Positions 29,929-39,960 of a stretch of DNA of 64,000 bases are shown here, piece after piece (position 1 is the first letter of the stretch; each line of letters opens with the position of its first letter). The notes below the pieces were generated by a model that saw only the letters and a list, made by a program, of their open reading frames with translations, had not been told where the DNA came from and ran no database searches. This stretch comes from Saccharomycopsis fibuligera x Saccharomycopsis cf. fibuligera. Its lineage: Eukaryota > Ascomycota > Saccharomycetes > Ascoideales > Saccharomycopsidaceae. The DNA lies in the NCBI GenBank assembly GCA_001936135.1, contig CP012810.1, forward strand, positions 1,984,001 through 2,048,000, read 5' to 3'. A program made the position numbers and the translations under genes.

Positions 29929-31238
29929 ATTAGTTGAAGTTTATTGCTTTGGTCAAGGTGCCACCGTTCAAAAAAAACCCCTAATGTTTACAAATTGCGG
30001 CAAGAAAATTTACTGCAATCAGGCTCGTGAAGAAATATAAAGGAATCAAGAACCAATACAACTAGAAAGATTGAGTTGTTTAAAAATTAACCAAGCTTCG
30101 CTCGCCACCAGGCTAATCAACAAATTGGGGACCAGTAAGATCTGGCTGTGGAACCATATAGCTAAAACAACAATAGCTATCAAGAATCAATTTTTAAATG
30201 TTGCCATTAACATACTATTGTGTACAATTGCAGTTGACAACTTATTAAGCCACTGTGGAATGATTAGCTAAATGTTATGAGTGTTTGATGTATTTTGAAT
30301 TTGTGTTATATTACAAAAGTTTTGCGTTGATGTTGGCGCCTGAGTTTATAAGCAGCTGAGAATAATACGATTCCCGACACTCTATCTTCACATACCTGAC
30401 GTAGTCTTGGTATCTCTTTAAACAGATGAATGCATTTTCTGAATAAGCAAAAATCTGAGTAATGCCGACACAATTATTTTGCAATATTTGATGATGTTGA
30501 AAGTCAAAATTCAACATACTGATAAAGGGTAATTTTGTCTTGAAATGTCAATAAGCAGCAACGTTCTTAAAAAGTTTACTCTATAGTATTTTGGCCACAC
30601 TAGATTTAAAGTGAACAGCCTCCAAGACGATCTTGATGCTTTATATTTCCAAATACCTGCATATTATAATAAGTATCTCATCGAAAAAAGCTGGTGAGAT
30701 AACAGCTTTTTCTGGACCCTTTTGTTCAGTGTTTTCATTATTAACGGAAGCTTGGTTAGAGTCTAAAGTTGTAGTGGTACTAAGTCCTCATATGAAAAAA
30801 TATTTGTGAAAGTTTACAAATAGACAACTTCTCAAGATAAGCATTTTGTGTTATAGGCTACCATTTTGTGAATCTTTGATCTGCTCTCGTGTGCGTTAAA
30901 GCTCACACTATGAATTACTAACTAAAAAAAAAAAAAAAGAAAAAAATATCTATAAAAAGAAGATTATGCATGGCAAATTGTAAGCGGTAATTTGGCAACT
31001 AAAGCACAGTGAATCTATAACAAATCACGTTGAAAGTTTAACTCATTTCTGCATGCATATACCACCATCAGCACCGCTCGTTAATTGCCTCAAATAAGCA
31101 CTTCTGGGTTGCTCTGGATAGCTAAACTCGTTTGATGTATAGACTAGCAATCCGAAATTTACAAGTAAAATTATTATAAATTTAACATTCTCTATCATAT
31201 GTTAGGAACTAGACATTTGTTTACTTACACAACCATAA
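29929..31238. other. Intergenic with possible gene debris
   Basis: No intact gene. A minus frame at 30311-30517 ends in QLLINSGANINAK, which resembles one ankyrin repeat and may be debris of the same broken LRR locus. An A-rich tract is at about 30925-30948. The HBS1 3' side begins at 31239. Confidence 0.4.
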
Positions 31239-34091
31239 TTATACAATTTTCAATATCTTGCCCTCACCTATAGTAATACCATCCCTTCTAAACACTACTC
31301 TTCCTAACCGGTTGTTGCTGTCATAGGTCAACAATGGCAATGGTCTGGGACTCTTGGCGCTCTCGTCAATAAGTTCCACTTCGACTACTGCACTCTTGTA
31401 GGATCCCAAATGCAAAATTCTCTTTTTTTTCTTCTTCGTGTCCAACATAGAGATAAATTTAGTAATTTCCGCTGGTCTTTCATTTCCTCCGGAGTGAAGT
31501 AAGACTTTTGCGCCTGGTAATAATGGATGTTCACGTAAATCAAAAAGTTTAAGTTCACATTCGAATTTGGTGGTTGGTGGTATTAGTTGATCGACATTAG
31601 ATACTAAATCGCCTGGTTTGATCAAATCCACGTTGGCTTTGATTTCTTCTTTCGCCTTTTTATCCTTGAAAATCAAAGAGATGTTATTATCATATTTGAT
31701 GGCATAATCTCTTTCTTTGTAAACTTCAATTTCTTTGCCGCTTACGCTCTCAGAGGTTCTAATAGAATCAATTTGCAAATAAACTCCAGCGGGCGATACT
31801 GAAATTGTTTCCCCAGGTTGAATAATCCCACTGTTTACTCTTCCAACAAGTGCAAATTCACTAGACTGGTGATAGTCAAGATTTACATCTGCTATTTGGA
31901 AGCTAAACTTCTCGTCAAGAATAGACTTGTTATCTGCTTGGGTTTCCACATTAAGCTGACGTGCTTCATTTTCTAACACTCCCAAAAGAGTAGGCTCTGA
32001 TTTTGGATACCACGAAGCCAATTTAGAATCTGATGGTCGAGTAACAACATTAGTTCCATCTATCCCGGAGACTGGTACAAATACTAATTGGCTAGCCTCA
32101 AATCCAACATCCTTTACTAAATACTCTTGTAAACGGGACTTGATATCATTGAATCTAGACTCATCATAGTCCACCACATCAAGCTTATTCAAAACAATGA
32201 CTAACTTTCTTAATCCAAGACAATAAGAAAGTAAAGCATGCTCTTTAGTTTGCCCATCATAACTAAACCCACTTTCAAAGCCATCGTAGTTTGAATCAAT
32301 TATCAATAAACCAATGTCGGCTTGAGATACACCATTAATCATTCTTGGAACGTAATCCTTATGCCCTGGAGCATCAATAATGATGAAATTTGCCTTATCT
32401 GTACTTACCGAAGTGGTACAAATGTCAACTGTGACACCTCTTGATCTTTCTTCGGTAGTTTGATCCATAATCCACGCCAAGGCAAAGGATTTTTTACCAC
32501 TTTTTGCTGATTCATCTTCAAGTTTTTTCAAAAACTTTTTGTCAACCTTGTCTAGCGATTTCAAAAACATTCCCATCAACGTCGATTTTCCTGCATCAAC
32601 ATGACCAATGACAGCAAATGACAAGTTTGGTTTATGCTCACCATGGGAATCAAGCTCTGAAACAATCTTTTTGATATCAATAGTTTTCTTTGGCTTGGTC
32701 GTCTTTGGCTTTATATTCAAGTTATTGAGACCAGAAGCAACATTTTCCACATCTTTATCCTTTGCGTCTTTTTTGTTTACAGTACTATTTTGAGCTTCTA
32801 GCACTTTGTCATCAGGACTCTTGCCCGAAAAGTTTTCCTTGATCTTGCTGTTGTTAGCAACTAAAATGCGATTGTTAGTCAAGACCCGGGTCACTGGTAA
32901 GTAAATGCCTTGTAGAAATGCGTCATAATTGCGTAGCTTATCGACAATGAGACTATCTTCTTCTGCTTTGACGGCAAAGGCAGACATCAGAGATGTGGCT
33001 TTTGAGAGTAAAGTACTCTTCGTTTGAAATCCTGAAAATAGAGATTCAATTTCTTCATTGTTCTTTGCAAAAGTTTCTGGCGAAGGAGTAGTTTGCCGCG
33101 TTTGCGGTTGTGATGGTTGCAGTTTAGCTACTCCCATTGATGAAGATGATTTAGCTTCTGCTTTCCTTGCTCGTATTTTTTCCAAAAGAGAACTTTTTGA
33201 TGATTCATTGTAGGGTTTTGTATCACCAACAGCTAAAGTTGATTTGGTTTCCGATGATAGTAGGGTTGATTTTCCCTTAGCGGCTCTCAAAGCCGCTAGT
33301 TTGGAAAGCTTGGACCCGGTGGACCCATTGAAATTAGATGTTCCTATTGAAGGGATGCCAACAGGACTTGGGGTGCGAGAGTTTTGCTGTGAAAGTTGCT
33401 GTTTTCCTGATGCTGCATTTTTCTTCAAGCAAAGCTTGTCCAATATCGATATTGAGCTCGGAGTCTCAGATTTACTATTGTCAACAGAACTAGCTGAATT
33501 CTGCCTTCCCATTAACCCTGGACCACTAGACATTTTGGTTTTCGCTAAAGCAGCCAACTTTGATTCTTAAAAAAATAAATGTTAGCAACTCGCGAGCCAC
33601 CTACAAGATTAAATTATCTGTTTTCTTCGATTTCTCAAAAGTTTTCCTCTCTAGTCTCTCTCCTTGCCGAAATAAAGCCATAAAAAACAACTGCAAGAAA
33701 TCAAAAAAAAAAAAAAAAAAAAAAAAATTTGCAATATTGATCAAATCAAACATACCTTTAACCGGGGCTTTAGTACTAGGCTTCTTCTTGAATCTTTCTG
33801 AAATTCGGATGTGGTTAGTATAACTGGTGGATTAATCGGGGTGGACTCACTGCAAAACAACATACTTTTCAAGTTTTTCACTGTTTCTGAGACATCCAAA
33901 TAACATTCCCAAAGCTCATTGTACATGTCATCGTAGTCGAAGCCAGTATAATCTGACAATTCTTTCTTCACTTCTGGGATCAATTGATTGATCTTCTCGT
34001 CATCCTCTGGGGTAATCTCGTCATTGAGATCATCGTCGTATTCCTCGTTTGCGTAGTCGTGGAGATCATCATCATCTATAAAGTTTGACAT
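31239..34091 (-). CDS. HBS1: Hbs1 translational GTPase, two exons (884 aa)
   Basis: With Dom34 it splits stalled ribosomes in no-go and non-stop decay. Exons 34091-33756 (112 codons) and 33557-31239 join in phase 0. Exon 1 has the acidic N-terminal domain with VKKELSDYTGFDYDDMYNELW. After a Ser/Lys-rich linker, exon 2 has the eRF3/EF-Tu-type G domain: GHVDAGKST near residue 430, then ERSRGVTVD, DAPGHKDYVPR and NKLDVVD. Two beta-barrel domains follow, ending LGRVVFRRDGITIGEGKI, typical of Hbs1 rather than eEF1A or Sup35. It is longer than S. cerevisiae Hbs1 (611 aa) because of the linker. The ATG at 34091 begins MSNFIDDDDLHDY; open sequence above it does not look coding. Confidence 0.92.
33558..33755 (-). 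other. HBS1: HBS1 intron (198 nt)
   Basis: Donor GTATGT after AAAG. The branch site TTGCTAAC includes 33581-33586. Two AG acceptors follow. The first (TTTAAG) would shift the frame; the second (TCAAAG, 8 nt further) restores it and begins exon 2 with LAALAKTKMSSG. Confidence 0.8.
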
Positions 34092-34465
34092 CCTGCTGGC
34101 ACTGCTCTGTAACGGTACGAAGCTGGGGTATCTATCAATTGTTAACAGCGTAAAGCAAATATTATTGACTCCAGATCTTTGCCACACAGTAAATTTGTCG
34201 CCGCTATACTTTTGGTTTACGCTCGGCATTATAGAAAGAGCAATCGTGGTGCCCTTGATATACGTTACCCGTGTAGATCTTTGCTTAGTGCACTACTAAG
34301 TATAATTGATATTATGACTATTGTACTACGCAATAATTGCGAAGTATATCTACTATTTAACGAACACACAAACATATAATAAGAATGTTTCACTTGTTAG
34401 CTATAAAGAGATAATTTATATACAATACAACTCTATGGTTGCAGCGAGGAGCAAGAAATGATATG
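34092..34465. other. HBS1 upstream / AXL1-like downstream spacer
   Basis: This 374-bp spacer lies between two minus-strand genes. The HBS1 frame is open upstream to 34229 but looks non-coding. No other feature is seen. Confidence 0.4.
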
Positions 34466-37400
34466 TCAATGGATTGCAGGATGCTCAGTATGAAAAGCAT
34501 CAAGATTGTCAATTTCCTCAAGTTCAATACCGACATCATGAGCCATTGATCTCAAGCTTTGATTTTTAAATGAGGATGATGGAGATTTGATGTTGGGTAT
34601 ACTAGCGTTGCTTTTGAGGATCATGCCAAGTTTTTGAAACACATTTTTCAAAATTATTGATATAACTCTTGCCTTTTGCCCGTTTTTGATAAAATGTTTG
34701 AAAAGCGCTTTAATAATTTTTGCCTGGTTATTGTTGCTTTGCCTGACAATTTCATAAAGCTTGTCTCTAGAGATGGAAACGTTATTCATCATTAGCAATG
34801 CCTCAATTTGAGATATTATCAACTCGGTTATCTGATCTTTGCTGCGATGTTGCGATTTATCTTTGTTGACCCAAATTGATAATTTTGAAATACTTTTTGA
34901 GTACATGGATACCTTTTGGTACCAATAATTCATAAACTGCTGTTTAGTCAAGTTTTTTACAATCATTAAATCAATATCATAATTGTTGTTAAGGCTTGAT
35001 GACTTAGAGTAATCTGATCTCAAAGTTTGAAATCGACAAGTGCCAGAAATTATCTCATCCCAAAGAATGAAATGCTTTTTGGCCAACTCTGTATTCAAAT
35101 TACTTAGGCAGCCTCCTGTTTTCACCATTGATAGAAGTGACATATTTTCTAAAGTTTTGGTATCGTCATTTTTAGCTCCATGGGAAAAATTCACAAATTG
35201 TTTAATATTCGTTTCATTCAAGTTTTCATAGAATAAATTGTTATTACTTTTCTGTCGGAAATTTGTCTCCTGTCGGAAATTTGTCTCCTCACGAATAAAA
35301 GTTTTCAAAAATGCATATTTGATCATTTCATTAAATTTATCCTCAGTATAAGTTTCCCATTTGGCCTCAAGCTCACCTAAAAAATCCTTTATCTCTTGCT
35401 CTAAAAACGATGGTTTGTGGTTGCCGCTAACTATCGAGAAATGGATTCCTATAGTTGCGCTATAAATTCTCATACCAGCTAAAACCACATACCCTAGTTG
35501 CCGCTTTGTGCGAAGCTCCGAGATAACTTCTAAAGAAATTAAGAACCCAATAAGCTTGGTCATAGTTCTATCTAAAACGCTATCTTTAGGTCCAGTTTGA
35601 ATGAAAAATACGATACTGTTGGTCAAGTCTTCAGAATTGACCTCATAGTACAAATTTGATCCTGGTTTGATAAAATGAGTTGTCGGTACAGTATGCTGTG
35701 GTTTTTTAGTGATTCTGTTTTGGGACTTAAGCAACTCAACATGTTTTGATACCTTATTGAGACTATATGAGACTTTAGTGGCCATGTTTATATCCACATC
35801 GCCTTGAAGGAAAATATTCGTAAATAGTTGATTATCAAAAAACTCTGTTACCAAAGCAGCAATATCTTCAAATGTGTTTTCTTCAAGTTCAGCTAGTCTC
35901 TCCTTGATGCCAAAAGAGCACTCTTCTAAAATAACAACACTTCCAGCTGTGGCTAATTGAAGGGAATTTTGAGTTGCTAAATCATTATAAAAACTCTTGA
36001 TTTTCAATCGTGCTTGAAAATAATCTTTATCGCTGACAACTTCGGTGAAGTCCGTACTCAAACTTTTGAAGTCTTGAAGTATGGTATTTATCAATGTGTC
36101 AATTCCGTCATTGAAACCACCTACAACCACGCCAATTCTTATGTCATTTTTGCTCGATGTGATCAAATTCCAGCTATATCCGAGCACTTCGCTGAGATAG
36201 AGTTTCAGCGCAAGCCGCAGGTTGAAAATTTCACACAAAATCTCTAGTGAGACAATCGCCGCAGCTGTTGTTTGCATTTGAATACTCACCATGTCCCATG
36301 ATATCAAACATTTGCCTCGATACTTGTTGGAATTTTCCACTTTGTACCATAGTTGATGCGAACTACCTTTTGAGACTAACTTTGGAAGGGTGTCAAGTAG
36401 CGTAGCCTTGTTGTTGTCGAAACCTAGCAAGATATTCAGTGACCTTTCGTAGCATTTAGTAAACATTTGGCTCATCATTTGGTATTTTTTGCCAATTTCC
36501 GTGATGAACATGTTATTTGGAAATAACAGTAAGCTATAAGTGTCTTGAACTATGCGATCTTGGACACTGATTATTCGGTTTAGCTCGTTGACGTTGACTC
36601 TATAATACTTGTAAGAAAACCCAAAGTTGAGGTCTTTGTAAATTCCATAACCTTGGTCTTGTTTAAACTTTTGATCTTTGTTAAAAATGTAGTAATCGTC
36701 AGTTTTGAAGAGCAGACTGTTTTGAGAGATTATTTGATCGTCACCATATATCAAAAGATTCATGTTATTCATGTTGAAATTCTCAAGAACAAACTGTTGC
36801 ATTTCAGAAGCCACAGACTCCCACCATTTATTGCAATATTCTGATTCTCCGTAGAAGCCTTGAAAGCCTGGCAAACTGCTCCAGCTTGGTGATCCTTTAA
36901 GAAGCCACTCGCTTCCTAATGCGCTGATATTCTGTTGCATGTGGAATGCATAATCGGATGCTTGATCCATTGCAGATTCATTAAAGTCAGAATAGAGATA
37001 ATTGGTTTGTTTTATTGCAAAATTCTCAGAGAGGTAACTTGCTAAAATGGCGCGGTTTTTACTCAGCAAACTGTTGGAAGTTTTGAAACTCAATTGAACA
37101 GCACTAAATATTACCGCTATAATGTAATCGAGCATGGATACTCCTGATTTTTCGAGCTTCATTTCTATCAAAAGACAATGGCATCCCTGATGGATCTCTG
37201 ATACATAGCAGCAAAGCAGGCCTATTAATGATTTTTGTTTCAATAAATGAAAAAGGGAGGAGTCATGTTCAGAACCAAAAATTGATACTATTGCTTCTGA
37301 GAATAAAAAAACTTTTCTGGAAGCCATAGCATCCTTGTGGTCATGTGTGATTGGAAATGCTAGTCTTATGGTATTTTTCAGAGACTTTACTACTTTCTCG

Positions 37401-38281
37401 TTATATTTTATGAAAATGCATCTGTTCAATTCTTGTTTTCTGAAAGGTGGTGTATTATACTCGTAGCTGTCCTGCAAAATATGAAATTCCTCTAGTTGTG
37501 ACGGTAGTAAATCTTTTTGCAGGCCTGAAAAATTCCCAAAGTCAAAATGCTTGATTGCTAATTTTTGCAAAATATTTGAAGATTGTGGCCCTTTTATAAC
37601 TAAAGTGAACTTATCTGGAGTATAATGCTTTTTGAAATAATTGACCACTGCTTCGTTCAAATTGTTCTTATCCCCAAGATGTTGACTACTCAATGTGTCC
37701 AAATTTCCTGTAGCAAATCTATTAAATGTACAATCTGGACTAGAAAGTAATCTCAAAGCATGCAAAAATACTTTGCTCAATTTATGCTTGTTCTCTAAAT
37801 GTTCATTATTTATTGCGAAAACTTCTTTTTTGAGGTAGATTGGCGGAAACAACGGGTTCTGGAAAATATCTGCAAACACATCTAGCGACTGATCTAAAAC
37901 TTCATAATCATTATTGGGGCAATTCATCTGGTAATAAAAGCAAGTTGTTTCGCCACTAGTATACGCATTTATGGCACCACCGTTGGTTGAGGTTATTAGT
38001 TTCTGTAAATGGTTGACTTTAGGGTACTTTTTGGAACCGAGCAAGATTGTATGCTCACAAAAATGAGCAAGGCCAGGGATATCCGGTGGATCATTATTAG
38101 CTCCCAGGGCAACTGCAAGAGCAACAGAAGAAACATCGTCTGTAGGATCTGAGATAAGCAAGGTAAGTAAACCATTGGGTAATTGGATAAATTTGTAGGA
38201 TCTATTGGAAATCCCGATGGGGATAAATAATTTAGCTTCGAATTTTCGAATCTTTGAAATTCTAGTGTTTGTTAATGACAT
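34466..38281 (-). CDS. AXL1: M16 (insulinase-family) metalloprotease, Axl1-like (1271 aa)
   Basis: A pitrilysin/insulysin-type zinc protease. The inverted zinc motif HFCEH is at 73-77 within IPGLAHFCEHTILLGSKKYP. The third ligand is in AINNEHLENK about 80 residues later. STNGGAINAYTSGETTCFYY follows as in the family. Four M16 repeats are expected across the length. LRTKRQLGYVV in the C-terminal half is the usual M16A motif. In yeast, Axl1 and Ste23 make the N-terminal cut of a-factor precursor, and Axl1 also marks axial budding. The 1271-aa length fits Axl1 (about 1200) better than Ste23 (about 1030), so I prefer Axl1. The symbol is less certain than the family. A 6-residue duplication ETNFRQ x2 is near residue 1000. 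Confidence 0.75.
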   Translation of the reverse strand: MSLTNTRISKIRKFEAKLFIPIGISNRSYKFIQLPNGLLTLLISDPTDDVSSVALAVALGANNDPPDIPGLAHFCEHTILLGSKKYPKVNHLQKLITSTNGGAINAYTSGETTCFYYQMNCPNNDYEVLDQSLDVFADIFQNPLFPPIYLKKEVFAINNEHLENKHKLSKVFLHALRLLSSPDCTFNRFATGNLDTLSSQHLGDKNNLNEAVVNYFKKHYTPDKFTLVIKGPQSSNILQKLAIKHFDFGNFSGLQKDLLPSQLEEFHILQDSYEYNTPPFRKQELNRCIFIKYNEKVVKSLKNTIRLAFPITHDHKDAMASRKVFLFSEAIVSIFGSEHDSSLFHLLKQKSLIGLLCCYVSEIHQGCHCLLIEMKLEKSGVSMLDYIIAVIFSAVQLSFKTSNSLLSKNRAILASYLSENFAIKQTNYLYSDFNESAMDQASDYAFHMQQNISALGSEWLLKGSPSWSSLPGFQGFYGESEYCNKWWESVASEMQQFVLENFNMNNMNLLIYGDDQIISQNSLLFKTDDYYIFNKDQKFKQDQGYGIYKDLNFGFSYKYYRVNVNELNRIISVQDRIVQDTYSLLLFPNNMFITEIGKKYQMMSQMFTKCYERSLNILLGFDNNKATLLDTLPKLVSKGSSHQLWYKVENSNKYRGKCLISWDMVSIQMQTTAAAIVSLEILCEIFNLRLALKLYLSEVLGYSWNLITSSKNDIRIGVVVGGFNDGIDTLINTILQDFKSLSTDFTEVVSDKDYFQARLKIKSFYNDLATQNSLQLATAGSVVILEECSFGIKERLAELEENTFEDIAALVTEFFDNQLFTNIFLQGDVDINMATKVSYSLNKVSKHVELLKSQNRITKKPQHTVPTTHFIKPGSNLYYEVNSEDLTNSIVFFIQTGPKDSVLDRTMTKLIGFLISLEVISELRTKRQLGYVVLAGMRIYSATIGIHFSIVSGNHKPSFLEQEIKDFLGELEAKWETYTEDKFNEMIKYAFLKTFIREETNFRQETNFRQKSNNNLFYENLNETNIKQFVNFSHGAKNDDTKTLENMSLLSMVKTGGCLSNLNTELAKKHFILWDEIISGTCRFQTLRSDYSKSSSLNNNYDIDLMIVKNLTKQQFMNYWYQKVSMYSKSISKLSIWVNKDKSQHRSKDQITELIISQIEALLMMNNVSISRDKLYEIVRQSNNNQAKIIKALFKHFIKNGQKARVISIILKNVFQKLGMILKSNASIPNIKSPSSSFKNQSLRSMAHDVGIELEEIDNLDAFHTEHPAIH
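35252..35287 (-). repeat. 18-bp in-frame tandem duplication in the AXL1-like gene
   Basis: Two perfect copies of an 18-bp unit encode ETNFRQ twice. Being exact, it is probably recent, and it keeps the frame. Confidence 0.85.
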
Positions 38282-39960
38282 CGATTATTCTGAGGCAGTA
38301 TGCTTTACAACAAGAACAGACAAAAGAAAAAAGAAGAACAGAAAAACTACAAAACAAAACAAAAGTAATCAATCATTAGTGTCGAAAAAAATGGCTCATT
38401 GTGGATCAAAAGAGGCATTAACCTGTATTAATGTCGAAGAAAAGTTGATGTGAGCCAGTAATTTCCTAATTGGGCAATCTCAATAGAAATGCCAACTTAA
38501 GGTCCGAATCCAGAAAATGACAATCAGAACTTTGTGAATGTAACGTAAGAGGGGGTGGACTCATGGTAAAAACAAAAAAAAAAGCCCACGCTAAAAAATT
38601 GTATCTTCAGATAAGAGAAGAAGGAGTATTTTGTTTAGCAGTTACAATTTGTGAATTCTATATTCACTCTATGATCACAGCTATAGCTAATATATTGCAG
38701 CAGAACTTAGTCAATGGTTTTTCTGACGACAAGAATATTAGGCCATGTGACTTAAATGCTAAACATCCAAACACAGTATAATTATTAGAGGTGTACGGGT
38801 TTATTGGGTTTGCTTCTGTATTATCTTAGTTTGCTTTTTTGTGCCATTTTATTCTCTTGCATAGCATATGGACTGTAAATTCAAAATGTGAGGAGAGAAG
38901 CAAAACCGCATGCCCAATTCACACAGTATAATAGCTACAGTCGTTCAGCGAAGAGCATGGAAAACAGTCTATGAGGTAGTGAGGCTGGACCAATTAGATC
39001 GGCGACCCCGCCTGATTTGCCTGATCGTGTGACTTCGAATCTACGGAAAAAAATGTTATTGCCGAGGAGCGTCGGAAATTTTAAAATTACTGCCTATCCC
39101 GCTCTTTTGATGAGTTTCTTTTCTGAACTTTGGAGTCTGTCTGTGCAGAACGCAAGTAAGAAATAGCGATCATCACACGCTTTCGACGCTAATTGTCGTT
39201 GCGCCAGTCAGAGTGAACTGTTGGCAATATTGTTAATGTCGCAGTCTGGGCTGAATTCAATCAACTGTGCCTTGTGTGTCTCTAATTTGCTCGTAGTGGC
39301 TGCTGCGCCGTGACTCGGTCAGATGATCACGATGGTTTTTGCTCCAGGGCTAACAAAGCTTGGCTCCTATTCTTGGCGGCCGAGAAATCACCAGCAAGAA
39401 CCGCAAATTTCAAGATTTAGCTCTGAGTTTTCTTAGCTTTCTCAGCTTTGTCTTGGTGTAACATTGGGCTCTACCAACTGCTCTTTGATGAATCTACCCG
39501 ACTGTCTGCTATGGTGTTGGAGAGCTCCGCTAAGCATTATTTGGATGGTGGTGTGTTTGGCGCTGCTCGCTGACTCCTCGGGGGGCGATGAGCTGCAGGA
39601 ATCTGCGACATCTGGGGTCCACGTGGGACCCGATTGGGAAGGTGGCAGTTTAGCATCGCGGCCAAAAAGAAACACAGAAGAAGAAAAAAAAGAAAAAAAA
39701 AGAAAGAAAAACGGAAAAACAGGCAGGACCCCAGACACTACATCTAAAAGGCTTTTCCTCACACGACCCAGTTCTTCTTTCAGTTTTTTCTTTTGGACAA
39801 GAGCCAAGCTAACTCTAATTTTTTTTCTTCGCCTAACTAACTAAGTTACCGTTGAGTGTGCTGCTACTTTTCAACATCAGAGACAGACAAAGGCTATCCA
39901 ACTAGCTGCTTTCGTATCTACTCTATCTTAATTTAGGCCCAAAAATAGTAGCTTCAAACA
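38282..39960. other. AXL1-like / SPX transporter divergent intergenic (1.7 kb)
   Basis: Large shared upstream region. A 72-codon frame at 38563 and opposed 120-codon frames at 39442-39844 lack recognisable content; the latter are repeat-driven (GAAA-rich). The block 38930-39640 is higher in G+C than its surroundings and holds a CACGTG site. Confidence 0.45.
39620..39625. promoter_or_regulatory. CACGTG box upstream of the SPX phosphate transporter
   Basis: A CACGTG sits 336 bp before the transporter ATG, at the edge of a near palindrome with GGGTCC/GGACCC arms (39615-39631). Pho4-type bHLH factors and Cbf1 bind CACGTG in yeasts, so phosphate control is plausible but unproven. Confidence 0.4.

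Noticed and set aside
39442-39844. Opposed frames of about 120 codons on both strands
   Set aside because: Both depend on GAAA-rich repeats; neither resembles a protein family. They lie in the transporter upstream region.
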